DNA from: Dillenia suffruticosa
Taxonomy: Eukaryota > Streptophyta > Magnoliopsida > Dilleniales > Dilleniaceae
Direction of reading: 5' to 3'
Assembly (NCBI GenBank): GCA_033439265.1
Contig: JAVTVX010000024.1
Coordinates: forward strand, 806,001 to 870,000
Length of the DNA stretch: 64,000 nucleotides
Positions 11,911-23,758 of this stretch are shown piece by piece; position 1 is the stretch's first letter, and each line of letters begins with the position of its first letter. The translations under genes were made by a program, and so were the position numbers. The notes below the pieces were generated by a model that was given only the letters and a program-made list of their open reading frames with translations, did no database searches and was not told the DNA's origin.

Positions 11911-13283
11911 ATATTTATATAAAAATACTTATTTTTTATATTTATGAGCCTTTCTAAATTTAATAAATTATTTATTTATTTAATTATAACTTTATCTTTG
12001 ATTTTATTTGTTTTATGATTAATGATTATATGTTTGATTATTTTAGATTTTTATTATAAAAAATGATTATTCTATTATTTTTATAAATTAATTAATATAA
12101 TACAAAAATCTTTATATTTTTTTATATTTATAAATTTTTCTATATTTTTACAAAATACATATTTTTTCGTATCATATCGTATTCATTTTCATTTTTCCTT
12201 TTCTATTTACATTTAACCTATATTAATACTGCTACAAAATATTTTTGTTATCAAGCACTAGTATTTAAGAGATAAAATCAAAGTTAATATTAAATTAAAC
12301 AATTTAAAATTAATTTCTGCAGTTTTTTGCCCGTATAAGCAGAAGTGAAATACTAAATTTGAACCCATTTTATAAAAGGAAAATTAAATGTACTCAAATT
12401 GAAAGGAAAGAGATAGGAGTCGTACTTAAATTAATTATCATTTGATCAAAATCCCTTTGAAGAAAATAAGTAGTAAGAAAGAGTTGAATCAAAGTTTCGG
12501 GGGATTGTCCAAAATCAAGTGCTAATTTAAAAGACTTAGGTTTGTTTTCCTAATATAAATATTATGAGGAGGAAAGACGAGCTTTGATAGAAGAAAAGAC
12601 TTTTCATTAGATCAGTAATTTTTTTTATATATAAATTATTGATATTTAATAAATATATTAAATTTAATTAAATTTAGTTTAAGGCCGATTGAGTCTTTAA
12701 AAAAAATAATTCTCTTAATATTTATTTTTATTATATCTAAAAATTTAAATCTAATATTTTATTTAACGGATATCAATATCAAGTCACGAGGCTAAATGCA
12801 AAGGTCCACCTAAGAAAAGACTTTTTATTGGATCAGTGACTTTCTACCATTTTGCTTAAACAGGTGTCGACAATATTAAAATATTTTTTAATACCAAAAG
12901 AAAAAAAAATTCTAAAAACATTTGAGAAAAGAGAAATTAATAATATATGAAATTGTACTTTGAATTGTATTATTGAGGTTAAGATAAGTTATTTTATTAG
13001 TTTAAAATACTTAAATCAATCAAATGATCCTTTCAATCATAATAAAGAAAACATAAGTTAAGTCTGAAATTTCAAATCCTATTTGTTTGTACTCATCATA
13101 AAAGGCGGAGAATATGTTCACATTCTCATCCTCATCGCGATTCTAAACAACTCATTGACCCCAACACCACACATGGGGAGCTTTTGATGCAACTCCATGA
13201 ACCGAAATCTTTGAATGAAGAATGTTTTGACAGTTTCAACCAGAGGTCCAGATTCAGACAAACATGCAAGCTACAAAAATAGT

Positions 13284-13286
<3 letters not shown>

Positions 13287-13321
<35 letters not shown>
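13287..13321. repeat. (GA)n microsatellite
   Basis: An uninterrupted GA dinucleotide run followed by GCGAGCGAG. It makes artificial Ser-Leu repeats in a minus-strand frame, which is why that frame is not called as a gene. Confidence 0.95.
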
Positions 13322-13329
<8 letters not shown>

Positions 13330-13924
13330 TGTGTGCTTTTCAACATTCAACATAAATAGATGGCATGAAAAAGACATTACAATTTACAATTGTTAATACA
13401 ATATTCTTTTTGCTAATTAAAAGAGAGGTAGAGATGACTAATATTAATGTCTCCCCAAGACAAAACTTCGAAGGTTTATTTTTAATAATAATAAATATCT
13501 TATTTAAATAATAATTATTGTATTTAGAACAAATTTAAAACAAAGTCAGATAATAATTGGTATTAAAAAAAATTCGTTTACACAAAAAAAATTAAGAAAC
13601 AAATCCACAGTTGCAAATGTCAACGGGGAAGAATTAGAATAAAGAGGCTTTCTCTCTTTTTGGCCCTAAGCACATATATTTTTTATAATATTGATTTAAC
13701 TCTAATCATATGTTTTTAATATTAATTTCGGTTCAAGCAATCCATGTCAAGTTGCGGGCTAGGGTCCTCGGCCTTATTAGGGCATGTTTACGTGTCATTT
13801 TAGTGACCGTCTGATCATTGAAAACATGGAAAGATCTGATTGGGGAAGTAGGGGGAGGATTAAGAAACAATTAGAAAATAGATTAATTTAATCACTTGTA
13901 TTAAAGTGATGGAAGATGCTTGTT

Positions 13925-14110
13925 ACCGACAAAAGTTGGTGTAGATGGGTAGGGATATTTTTATCTTTTAATTATGCGGAGATTCAAATCTCAGTATGGG
14001 TATGGAGAACTCTTTGTTGAGAGACCTGCCCCTATATAAATAGGTCCCACAATCGGTCGATCTAGATTAGTTAGAGTGAAATTTCAAATACCGAAAGATG
14101 ACCAAATCAA
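13925..14110 (+). mobile_element. SINE-like element, candidate
   Basis: A Pol III A-box-like TGGTGTAGATGG (near 13936) is followed about 45 bases later by a B-box-like GATTCAAATCTC (near 13981). The downstream body contains GATTAGTTAGAGTGAAATTT and then an A-rich stretch. A related but 5'-truncated body occurs at about 33140-33300. tRNA-derived SINEs in plants have this layout. The borders are approximate. Confidence 0.45.
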
Positions 14111-17100
14111 TATAAAAAAACAAAAATGAAAGATGCTTGTTATGAAAATGAAACATATAAAATTTTTTCTCCGGTGGGTTACCATTCCCCAATAGTAAAC
14201 GTGTGAGGGCGATGGCATCCACATGATGAATGGTGGGAATTTGCAAAAACCTTGTTCTTTCCAACCAAACTCCTTATAACACCAAGTCAAATTAAATTTG
14301 GATTAGCTATATTTTAATCAAACTTAGAAGAATAGAACAGGGGATTTGTGATCGCTGCCGTCCTTAGCCGGCGAGGATTAGAGATAATTGCCTTGATTAG
14401 TATCTGCTTATGAACCCATTTGGTCTTGGCTTTTGGGTGAATCACAGCCAAATGGCATGATTAAGTCACCCTTTTATCTTCTTATTTAATTTTTGTTAAC
14501 TAGGGAGAGGAATGCATGAGGAAAACATGGCATTAGTTAACTTGGACCACAAATTGCCATGATCCTATAAATGTGGTCTCATACATATATTTATGAGCCC
14601 AAATTTACGAACCCCAAAGACCCAATACACTGTAACATAAATACGAGACAAGCTTTTATTCAAATATTTTTTTTCAAAATCATGATTTAGTGTTCGAATT
14701 TTCAATGTATTTTCGTAATTTCATAATTTTTATATAAAATAAATAAATAAAATAAAGCCATTTCATGGGCATGCGCTATGCTTGTCTGAATCTTAACAAC
14801 GCTCTCATAGTAAACATTTTTAGATAAATTACAAATTACTTTCAAATTTGATTAATAGTATATGCGAATTGATTTAAACTAAATATTTCAGAATGAGTAA
14901 AGATTCTCACAACAAGAGATCACATAATGAAAAACGATTATTTTTCTTTATTCATTTAATGTGATGAAAAAAATCATAATTGGGTTGCTGGATATATTTT
15001 ATTCGATAATTTCTCATCAAATGAGTAAGTGACGTAGAACAGTTGGTCAACGAGGTTATGAATCAATTGCATAAGTCAAGGAAGCAATTGGTGCCGGGTG
15101 CCGGGTGCAACTCTCAGATACTGCTGAGAGCAAAGGGCACCACGACGCCCCTTTCTCAGGCAAGAGTTTGCACAACGCCTCATTCACATTCATGTTTTTT
15201 GGAAGGAGGTTGGGAAGTCTACAGAGTGAAGTTCTATAGCAAGTTTATGAGTAGTGTCATGTTTGCTTACCTCAGTCATGTCAATCATGTGGGGGGGGGG
15301 GGGAAAGAAATTAGGCCTAAATTGTGCGCTTTTACAAGCGAGCCCCAAGATTTTATCACTTGTAAAATTCATGATTGGTTTGGGACTGTTAGGTGATGTC
15401 AAAAGGATATCAAGATAACTCCCTTGATCATTCACACAGACAAAAAGAAAGGATGGTATTTGGTAAAATGCAGAAAGCAAATAATGATGAGTGGTCATTG
15501 TCTTTGGGCCTATTGAGAACACTAAAATTGACTTCTTTTTCTTCGCTTTGTTAAATTGTCAAAGATCAATTCTAAACGGATAATTTAATAGTCATAATCT
15601 ATTCCCTTTAATTTTGTGATTCGGTTTTAAATGAATAGTTTAATGGTCATAATCTCTTTTGTTTTTAATTCTATGATTCAAAGTACAAATTTTATATAAT
15701 CAAAAAAAAAAATTGTTAAAGATCAGCATGCATTTCTCTTCCTTTTCCTGAAGTTTTTATTAAAGAACAGAACAGAATCAGATGCAATGGAACTGATAAA
15801 AGGTACATTAGGAATGTTACAGCTTTGTTTTCCACTAAAAATACTTTGATGAATAGATAAAATTGGGATGGTCAGCCACTTTATTGGGCACACATGCGGG
15901 GTCCGAATCTGAATCTTAAACAAAACAATCCTTTTTTGTTTTTTAAAGAAAAATGGAATTTGTCATTTCACCGGTCTCCCTCACATAAGACCCTTTTGAA
16001 AATCTCTGGGTAGTGCAGGCCAAAGGCAAATGAGGTTTGCTTCGATCACTGTAGTCTTTTCAGAAAAGGGGAAAAGGGTTTATGGGTCAATCCATATCCA
16101 TAGCTAAGCAAGGTAGGTAATGGATTATGGGTCCAATAATGATGGCAGAACATTAATGAAATCAAGTTCTTTTGCTAAGATTGCTCGTCCAGGTGGAAGT
16201 GGGCCTTCACCAAACGGGCCGGAAACCTAGATTTTACGGGAGCAACCTTTACTTCTTTGATTGGATTTAAGACGCAGTCTTTGGGAATCAAGGTCACAAC
16301 TACGTGGTTAAAGCCATTTGCTCTAAGGCCCAGTTAAGACGGCTTAGTTATCATATCATTTTAAAAGCAATGGTCACGACCCATTTTCCAACTTAATGAT
16401 CCCAGATTCAAATATATGTGTAACAAAAGAGAGAGAGAGGAGAAAGGGACCTATCCATAGCAACTTGCCAATTACTTTCGTTTTTATTACTTAGTATAGT
16501 AGCTTTTAATAGAAATAGACTATGTATAAACATGGAATACATAAGTTCAAATTGCATCTTAAATATTAGTTTTTTTTTTTTGGAGGCTCTTAGTTGATTA
16601 TAAAGAAAAACTATGTATGAATTAAGTCAATACATTTAATTTATGAAGTACTGTATCTATCGAGATACACTTATACACACTCTAAAAGAGTAGTAGGTAA
16701 TATAAAAAATAAAAATAAAATTTTATTTTAAAATTTGTCACTACAGATATCATTGCACTTTGCTTATGTTATTTTTATTTTATTTTATTTTATTTTTACT
16801 TTTATTGATCTCCAACTTGCATACCGGACCGGATCAAACAGACCCATGGAAAAGCCCAAAATAAACGATCGCCGGCCTTCTTCTTCTTCTTATTATTTTT
16901 TTTTGTTCTATGTCTTGAATACCGTCCGGTATCTGAGCCTTCATCTCAACTAATCTAAATTGATCACTGCAGTGACTCTTTTTCAGAGAACAGGTCTCCC
17001 AACAGGAAACACTCCATACACATAAGAGTCCAATGTTCTTAGAGAGAGTCAAACCTCGGTCATGATTAAGGGAACTCAATCTCATATTTAGGTGAGACAA

Positions 17101-18382
17101 TTCACGTTGGTCCTTTTTTTTATTATTATTATTTGGTTATAACCTATATGTATTTGAAATAAATACCCTAATTAATCTGATTTAAATATTATCGAATCTA
17201 ATTTAAAGATAATTTTATTAATATAGTTTTTTCATTTTAAATTTAAAATTTAAAATTTGATTAAAAAATTTAATACTTTTAACTATTAAATCTGTTATAC
17301 GATGTTATTGCTAATCGATTCAACTTCGACCGGTGACTCCACGATGATGATGATCATCATCATCATGATGCCGCAGACAATGAAAGTGATGCCAGGGAAG
17401 TTTTGGAATGAAATATTCTATTTAACGAAATGAAATCAAATATTCTATTTCATCCGATGATCATCCACTCTGTAAATATAAATTTTAGACACTATTTAAT
17501 TTTGTTACATTTAAGGATCATTAATTTTATAAATATTAATACATGTAATAATAATAGAAAAATTCACATGAGTCATTAGTTATATTTGACCAATGAGTTT
17601 TTGCAACAAGAAAATGGCCTTTTTCATGGGTCAATGTGAGTAGGCAAGTGAAGGTGTCAACCTAAATTATGGGTGTGTTTAGATCCCTGCAGCACAAAAA
17701 TGTACAATATTTTTATCCCTTAAAGGTTGTAATGAGTTGTACAAGTACAATTAAAGCTGTGATGAGGAGGGGTTAGTCCAGATGGGGTTAGGTCTATGAT
17801 CTTTTTTAGCCTATCCTAAGATAAATCCCCTGTACATCCGAATTTTGAATCTCAAAATTAAAAAAGAGATATTGTGATTATCAAACTATTCTCTTAGGAT
17901 TATAAATCTCCCTTAAAAAAAAAATTTAGTTTTATAAATTAATAATCAATTATTAATTAATAATTATATTAATTACTAAATATCAGTATTTATAGAGACG
18001 GTGGAAAAACACGATCATAATTTATTTTAATCAAATACTTATTTTAATTAAATATTTATATATATTAAGTATTTTATGCACTATAAGATCTTTTTGTGAG
18101 TGACCCTAATTTCACCTCCCATTTTTTTTTTTTTTTTAAAAACCACCTCGTACTTCGGAGAACACAATATTTATGTTTTGGGTTAAAATTTTCACACCAC
18201 AAACCAGGGGTTAAAAATTAACCATGGTTAAAGTTTTACCACAGAAACAAAGATGGGATAGAAAATCCATTTACATATATACGTATAGGTTTTTGACAAA
18301 AAGGTCATTCCAGTTTATGGGGGGATTATTTTGAGATTAGAATTAGAGAGGAGGGGCTAAAATAGAGATTATATCGTGCGCG

Positions 18383-18439
18383 ATGGCGGAGGTCCATGTC
18401 CATGGTGTCTCTCTGCGATTCAAATCCTCACGCGGGTAA
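18383..18439 (+). other. Upstream ORF in the DnaJ leader, candidate
   Basis: An ATG in a GC-richer leader opens an 18-codon frame that begins MAEVHVHG. It ends at TAA, which overlaps a possible splice donor (CGCGG then GTAATA). If that donor is used, the frame would run into the next leader exon, possibly starting after CAG at 18893, and still stop before the main ATG. Translation is inferred only. Confidence 0.3.
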
Positions 18440-18450
18440 TACTAACATAC

Positions 18451-18470
18451 CTCTCTCTCTCTCTCTCTCT
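18451..18470. repeat. (CT)n microsatellite in the DnaJ leader or first intron
   Basis: Ten CT units just downstream of the possible donor at 18436. CT/GA tracts also lie at the 5' ends of RAMP4 and LCR in this window. Confidence 0.9.
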
Positions 18471-19052
18471 GCTATGTCCATATTTCGTCTTACTTTCTAA
18501 CAATTTTACTTAAAACTAAATGACACTCAATTCTAGGGTTTCGATTTCATTTCGTATGTTTGACTTTGGATACATTGGACACGTGAATTGGGCGCAGATC
18601 TATGTTTGTTGTTTGCAATTGTTTGATTTTGATTTCATGGGTGTGTAAGTAATCGTTTGGAATTACATTATTTGTATTATTGGTTTTCATTCATTTTCAT
18701 ATCAGTGTGGTATGCTTCCTAGGGTTTAAATAAGAACGAGAAGGCAGAGAAACCCTCTCTTGTTTGTTTTAATTAATTTAGTAATTGGTAATTATACACA
18801 TTGGAGTAATTGTGATTAAAGTTGGAGAGATTATTAGAGAATAAGATTTGCTTATCTTAATCATTTGCTCATGTTAATTTTTTTTTCCTCCAGTAGGTTT
18901 TCGGTTAGCAATGGATCATGCATTGCCTTGTGACAGACTAGGATTTCTGAAATTGTATACTCGTCAGGGTTATTGAATTTTGTTGATTTTGGTGGTTGGT
19001 TGATTGTAATAAGTGAAAAGGGGAAAGGTGGAGAAAAGGAGACAACTGGGTT

Positions 19053-21569
19053 ATGGAGTGCAACAAAGATGAGGCTATTAGGGCGATAGAACTTGCGGAG
19101 AAAAAGTTTGCTTCTAAGGACTATTCGGGTGCAAAGAGATTTGCTTTGAAGGCGCAGAACTTGTATCCTGGTCTCGAGGGTCTTTCCCAAATGCTGGCTA
19201 CCCTTGATGTGTATATATCTGCTGAAGACAAAATAAACGGGGAGCCGAATTGGTATGGTGTACTTGGTGTGCATCCTTCGGCGGATGAAGATACAGTGAG
19301 GAAACACTATAGGAAGCTGGCTCTTATGCTCCACCCCGATAAAAACAAGTCGTTGGGAGCTGAAGGGGCGTTCAAACTTATTTCAGAGGCTTGGAGTTTG
19401 TTGTCTGACAAAGGCAAGAGACTACTGCATGATGAGAAGAGGAATGATAAAGGTTTCTCAAAGAAAGTTCCGCCTCCAACTGGGGACTCAGCATCAGCTG
19501 CATCGCCTGGTGCAAATGGTTTCCATAATTTCACCAAAACTTCTAGTTCCAAAAGTCAAAAGAGTGGCAGTCGAGTAGGTCCTTCTTCTGCTCCTGCATC
19601 CAAGGCTAAGCCAAAACGCAGTACATTCTGGACTGTTTGCCACCGTTGCAAGATGCAGTATGAGTACCTCAGAGTCTATCTTAATCATAACCTCTTATGC
19701 CCAAATTGTCATGAGGCCTTTTTTGCAGTAGAAACTGCACCACCACCCTCAAATAGTTCCAACCCATGGACTTCTTCGCAGCAACGGCAAACCTCTATTC
19801 ACCATGCAACAAACAAGAATGCAACTAATTCAGGGAAATTCGACAGTTCTGATACAAAAAGCAACACCAAGTTCCAGTGGGGCCCGTTCTCAAGAACAGC
19901 TGGAAGTGCTTCATCTGCTGCTCAAGCTGCCAGCGTGGTTCAGCAGGCGTATGAGAAAGTGAAGAGAGAGCGTGAGGAGGCCCAGGCAGCCACTAAAAGG
20001 GAGAAAGCCCTGCGGAGGAAAAGTAATGCCGCAAAGGAGGTTGGCACTTCATTTGGCAGTAATGCTGCAAAGAGAAAAAGAGGCATGGATGATGCTGGAG
20101 GAAGGGAAAATGCAAATCAAATTGGTGCGGGATTGGGAGGATCTGGTGCAGCAAGTTCATTGGGAATCAGATTGGGAAATAATGAAGCCGTTAAGAGTGG
20201 TGGAACCAATAAGCCTAATGGTATGAGGGATGTCCCCCAGTTTCAACTTCAGCAAGTACTGGTGGAGAGAGCAAAGACAGAGATTCAGAAGCAGTTAAAC
20301 AAGTGGAACTCAGCTACTACAGACAAATGTGAACCTAAACAGGAGAAAAACATGAAAGAGGCAGAAAATAGAGAAGAAAAGGCAACAAAAAAACCATCAA
20401 AGAATATTAACTTAAACATCTGGAACCAGTCTGGCTGTTCTGTTGATATGAATAATGGAGACTGTGCAGAAAAGCTAGTTACTTTCACATCCAACAATAG
20501 ACTGGAGAAAGAAAGAATTGAACCTATTTCAATTGATGTTCCAGACCCTGATTTTCATGATTTTGACAAGGATCGAACTGAAAGGTCATTTGGAGATAGC
20601 CAGGTTTGGGCTGCTTATGATGATGATGATGGTATGCCTCGATATTATGCCATGATTCACAGTGTGATCTCTCTGAATCCATTCAAGATGCGAATTAGTT
20701 GGCTTAACTCAAAAACGAACAGTGAATTGGGTCCACTAAACTGGGTTGGTTCTGGTTTCACAAAAACTTGTGGGGACTTAAGAGTAGGTAAATTTGAAGT
20801 CAATGACTCTCTAAACTCCTTCTCACACAAGGTTAAGTGGACAAAAGGAGCCCGTGGGGCTATTCAAATATATCCTAGGAAGGGGGATGTGTGGGCTCTC
20901 TATAGGAATTGGTCACCTGACTGGAATGAACTGACAACAGATGAGGTAATACACAAATATGACATGGTAGAAGTTCTTGATGACTATACTGATAAACTGG
21001 GTGTGTCTGTTATTCCTCTTGTCAAAGTTGCTGGCTTTAAGACTGTCTTTCACCGGCATCTGGACACCAGGCAAGTCAGGGCAATTCCAAAAGAGGAGAT
21101 GTTCAGGTTCTCTCATCAAGTCCCCTCTTACTTGCTCACAGGACAAGAATCTCCTGATGCTCCTAAAGGTTGCCGGGAGTTGGATCCAGCAGCTACTCCG
21201 GTGGAACTTCTTCAGGTGGTAAAAGATGTTAATGAACAAGATATTGTGGAAACGGATGAAGATGTTAAGGAAGCAAAAGGTGTTGATAATCCTAATGACA
21301 AGGGGGGTGCAGAGCATTCTGCCAAAGTAAAGGCTGAAGAGAATTTTAAATCATCTGAAACGATTGAAGTTCAAACTGAAACGATTGAAGTTCAAACTGT
21401 GGAGGATGCCATTGGCGTTGAGACTGAAAAGAATTCTAAAACTCCTGAAAGGAGCGTTGAAATTGAAACTGTGGAGGATGCCATTGGGTTTAAGGCTGAA
21501 GTGAATTCCAAAATTTCTGAAAGGAGTCCTGAAGTTGAAACTATGGAGATTGCAACTGGACTTGAGTAG
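19053..21569 (+). CDS. DnaJ (J-domain) protein with DUF3444
   Basis: An intronless 838-residue frame. An N-terminal helical stretch (1-60) is followed by a J-domain (about 66-130) with the intact HPD motif at residues 94-96, which in this family stimulates the ATPase of an Hsp70 partner. A CxxC..CxxC zinc-ribbon-like segment (about 191-227, FWTVCHRCKMQYEY) follows, then a basic, low-complexity middle with a probable nuclear signal (KRKRG). A DUF3444 domain (about 495-710) contains WALYRNWSPDW. The order J-domain, zinc motif, DUF3444 is characteristic of a plant-specific family whose client proteins are mostly unknown. The tail (about 730-838) is acidic and built of imperfect repeats (ETIEVQT; VEDAIG). 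The ATG at 19053 starts the conserved MECNKDEA-type N-terminus. The leader upstream probably contains an intron. The J-protein assignment is firm; a specific role is not known. Confidence 0.95.
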   Translation: MECNKDEAIRAIELAEKKFASKDYSGAKRFALKAQNLYPGLEGLSQMLATLDVYISAEDKINGEPNWYGVLGVHPSADEDTVRKHYRKLALMLHPDKNKSLGAEGAFKLISEAWSLLSDKGKRLLHDEKRNDKGFSKKVPPPTGDSASAASPGANGFHNFTKTSSSKSQKSGSRVGPSSAPASKAKPKRSTFWTVCHRCKMQYEYLRVYLNHNLLCPNCHEAFFAVETAPPPSNSSNPWTSSQQRQTSIHHATNKNATNSGKFDSSDTKSNTKFQWGPFSRTAGSASSAAQAASVVQQAYEKVKREREEAQAATKREKALRRKSNAAKEVGTSFGSNAAKRKRGMDDAGGRENANQIGAGLGGSGAASSLGIRLGNNEAVKSGGTNKPNGMRDVPQFQLQQVLVERAKTEIQKQLNKWNSATTDKCEPKQEKNMKEAENREEKATKKPSKNINLNIWNQSGCSVDMNNGDCAEKLVTFTSNNRLEKERIEPISIDVPDPDFHDFDKDRTERSFGDSQVWAAYDDDDGMPRYYAMIHSVISLNPFKMRISWLNSKTNSELGPLNWVGSGFTKTCGDLRVGKFEVNDSLNSFSHKVKWTKGARGAIQIYPRKGDVWALYRNWSPDWNELTTDEVIHKYDMVEVLDDYTDKLGVSVIPLVKVAGFKTVFHRHLDTRQVRAIPKEEMFRFSHQVPSYLLTGQESPDAPKGCRELDPAATPVELLQVVKDVNEQDIVETDEDVKEAKGVDNPNDKGGAEHSAKVKAEENFKSSETIEVQTETIEVQTVEDAIGVETEKNSKTPERSVEIETVEDAIGFKAEVNSKISERSPEVETMEIATGLE
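21354..21560 (+). repeat. Coding minisatellite in the DnaJ tail
   Basis: ACGATTGAAGTTCAAACTG occurs twice in tandem (21-base period, from 21359). Longer imperfect units of about 66 bases with GTGGAGGATGCCATTGG (from 21399 and 21471) follow. All changes keep the frame, so the repeats lengthen an acidic tail without breaking the protein. Confidence 0.75.
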
Positions 21570-22732
21570 TATATTCAAAGCAAAACAATATAAATGAATT
21601 TTGCATGATCTCAACTGACAACACAGAGATGTTTGGTGGTAAATTTGAATCAAAAGTGATTCAACAGTCTCGCATTGGAGCTGTATCAGGGGCTGGGAAT
21701 GGATGGTTGAAGTCACCCCTTGAATTAGGACCTCAATTTAACTGCAGATGAAAATACCGGTGACTTTACATGCTTTCCTGGAGTCACGCGGCACCATGGA
21801 GGAATCTTTCTTGTGTATCTCATCACATCTGGACCTTCTCTGAAAGTTTTCTCTGGTGAGGGCTGTATATATTCCTTGAAGAGCCGTTTCTCATTCTTTG
21901 AAGTTAATCTCTTTCATAATTTGGAGCCTGTTAATGAGTCTAAATTAAGTTGCCAACTTTGTTCATCTACACGGCAGTGCCTTACCTGCACAACTTATTT
22001 GTTTGGCTCCTGTACTTTGTAGTCTTTTATAGCAGTACTCTGTAAGTGCTGATAAAAGTTAAGAAAATAGTACAGATGATGAATTTACTTGGGATTGCTG
22101 TGACAATTATACTTCCAAATTACTATCCTATAATTTGGCATAGAATTACAGTCAGATTATCCCCATCAAGGAATTTGTTTTTACACATATTGATTCTCTT
22201 ATGCCATTTCTGTTGTGTTAATATCCTTGCCACCTCATCTTTGCTTGTGGTTGTTCTCTTTCATGCTTTTGAGGATGTCAAGTTCTTGGCAGTCCTGGTG
22301 CTTGGCAGTTTGGGATTCATTGGCATGGAACATTTTACCCTGTTTTCCATGCTAATGAAATTGGTGGTTGGTTTATGCGTACGAAGCTTTTAGTTTTCCA
22401 ATCCTTGTTTGCATTTGCATATAGTTACTCGTAATAGCCCACTGTCGATGTTTGCTTCTCTATGTGTGAACTAGGAAAGCAATGAAACATAAGGTGCATT
22501 GTTCTCTGACGATGTATGTATGGTTTACAATGTTGAGAATGCTGATTAGAATCATGTCCACCAACATTTGTCTGGGACCATGTCTTAAATAATCCTAACC
22601 GAATTACAATCAGGCATCTTTTTAAGGGGAGATTTTGCTAGAATCACGATCATGTCTATTTATACCCAAAGGTAAACAACAAATTCATTTGGAGCCAAAA
22701 AATGTTTTCATTAAAAAAATACATACGAAATA

Positions 22733-22736
<4 letters not shown>

Positions 22737-22763
<27 letters not shown>
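22737..22763. repeat. (CT)n microsatellite
   Basis: An uninterrupted CT run ending in GTGCGTGCAG. Confidence 0.93.
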
Positions 22764-22767
<4 letters not shown>

Positions 22768-23053
22768 GTGCAGTGGCAAACTCCTCAGGATGTGCCGCGT
22801 TGGGAATTGGGTCTCAACTCTCAAAACAAGAAGGATGAGACATTAATCAGCGTCACGAAGCTGGACCAAAGCAAGCAGTTCAACTAAACCGGCACGACCT
22901 TATGACTATTCTTTTAAGGTGTAATATTAGTCAAACACGATCTTGCAAATTTAGGGTGTTCTAATTATATAAAATACAACAATTTATAATTCTTTCAGAT
23001 GTCCTGATAATTTACGAGAAGATTACTTACCTACCATCCATTTGATATTCTTT

Positions 23054-23057
<4 letters not shown>

Positions 23058-23089
<32 letters not shown>
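23058..23089. repeat. (TA)n microsatellite
   Basis: About 16 TA units in AT-rich spacer. Confidence 0.95.
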
Positions 23090-23093
<4 letters not shown>

Positions 23094-23436
23094 TTTACTT
23101 TATTTTGTAATTATAGGGACCGATTTTCTCTATTAAAATATAATAAATTATAGTCGGATCTCTAAATTAACCACAAATTTGCCTTTATATTTAACTTAGA
23201 CTAATGTTACACGAATAAAAAGAACTGGGGATTAGAATTTTTTAAAATTAAATAATTTTAAATTAATAAAAATATTTTTTAATTCAAACAAAAATTCTTT
23301 AAAAAATATATTAATTGATGCATTTAATTTTGATTTTGCCTATTTTTGTTGGATGCGTCAAATTAGGAAGGAAATGCCCAAACCAAATCGCATTTAAGCG
23401 CCGGTGGGTTTAAGTTAACACCTGCTTTCTGCCTGG

Positions 23437-23455
23437 CCAATAGGAATACGACACG
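23437..23455 (+). promoter_or_regulatory. ER stress response element (CCAAT-N10-CACG)
   Basis: CCAAT (23437-23441), exactly ten bases, then CACG (23452-23455). This is the spacing of the plant ERSE, which is bound by NF-Y together with membrane-released bZIP factors during the unfolded protein response. It lies about 300 bases upstream of the RAMP4 ATG and about 95 bases upstream of a TATA-rich stretch (23549-23560). A second CCAAT directly followed by CACG (23477-23485) and a TTTACGTGG (23462-23470) lie just downstream. The match is visible; inducibility is inferred from the gene's known role. Confidence 0.65.
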
Positions 23456-23589
23456 TATTATATTTACGTGGAACAGCCAATCACGTTGGACTCTCTTCAC
23501 ATATCCATTTCTGGACTCCATCAAACTTCTTTCTTCAAAGCTATATCTATATATATATAATTGGGACTAAAAGATTTGACATCTCAGAT

Positions 23590-23595
<6 letters not shown>

Positions 23596-23620
<25 letters not shown>
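23596..23620. repeat. (GA)n tract in the RAMP4 5' leader
   Basis: A GA run continuing into GGGAGGGAGAG. It lies between the TATA-rich stretch at about 23549-23560 and the ATG, so it is probably transcribed as leader. GA tracts near plant start sites can bind BPC/GAGA-binding proteins. Confidence 0.85.
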
Positions 23621-23627
<7 letters not shown>

Positions 23628-23758
23628 AGAGTAAAGGTTGTTTCGCCGGAAGGGGTAGAGGAGAGAGACGCACATCGTGTAAGCTTCGTCGCCAAAGGTG
23701 CTCCGACATTTCCCGGCGATTCGATCTCCCGAATAAAACCTCACCAAAATAAGGAAAA

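Larger units (their letters stand above)
11916..18360. other. Long AT-rich intergenic region, no gene seen
   Basis: About 6.4 kb without a supportable gene. It contains a GA microsatellite (13287-13321), a SINE-like unit (13925-14110), a G homopolymer (15291-15303), and a less AT-rich patch at about 15030-15530 where frames of about 110 codons overlap on both strands without recognisable motifs. Another balanced-composition patch lies at about 15960-16430. Four ATCATC-type units sit near 17344-17370. None of the conserved plant microRNA sequences I know was seen here. Confidence 0.5.
21570..23400. other. DnaJ 3' flank and intergenic DNA
   Basis: The first few hundred bases are probably DnaJ 3' UTR. 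A 115-codon plus-strand frame at 22046-22393 is hydrophobic and shows no known domain; I do not call it. Also present are a CT microsatellite (22737-22763) and a TA microsatellite (23058-23089). No gene is seen. Confidence 0.5.

Noticed and set aside
20913..21716. Minus-strand frames of 121-134 codons opposite the DnaJ gene
   Set aside because: Shadows of the real coding strand; no motifs of their own.
22046..22393. A hydrophobic 115-codon frame downstream of DnaJ
   Set aside because: No domain or conserved start; probably 3' flank by chance open.
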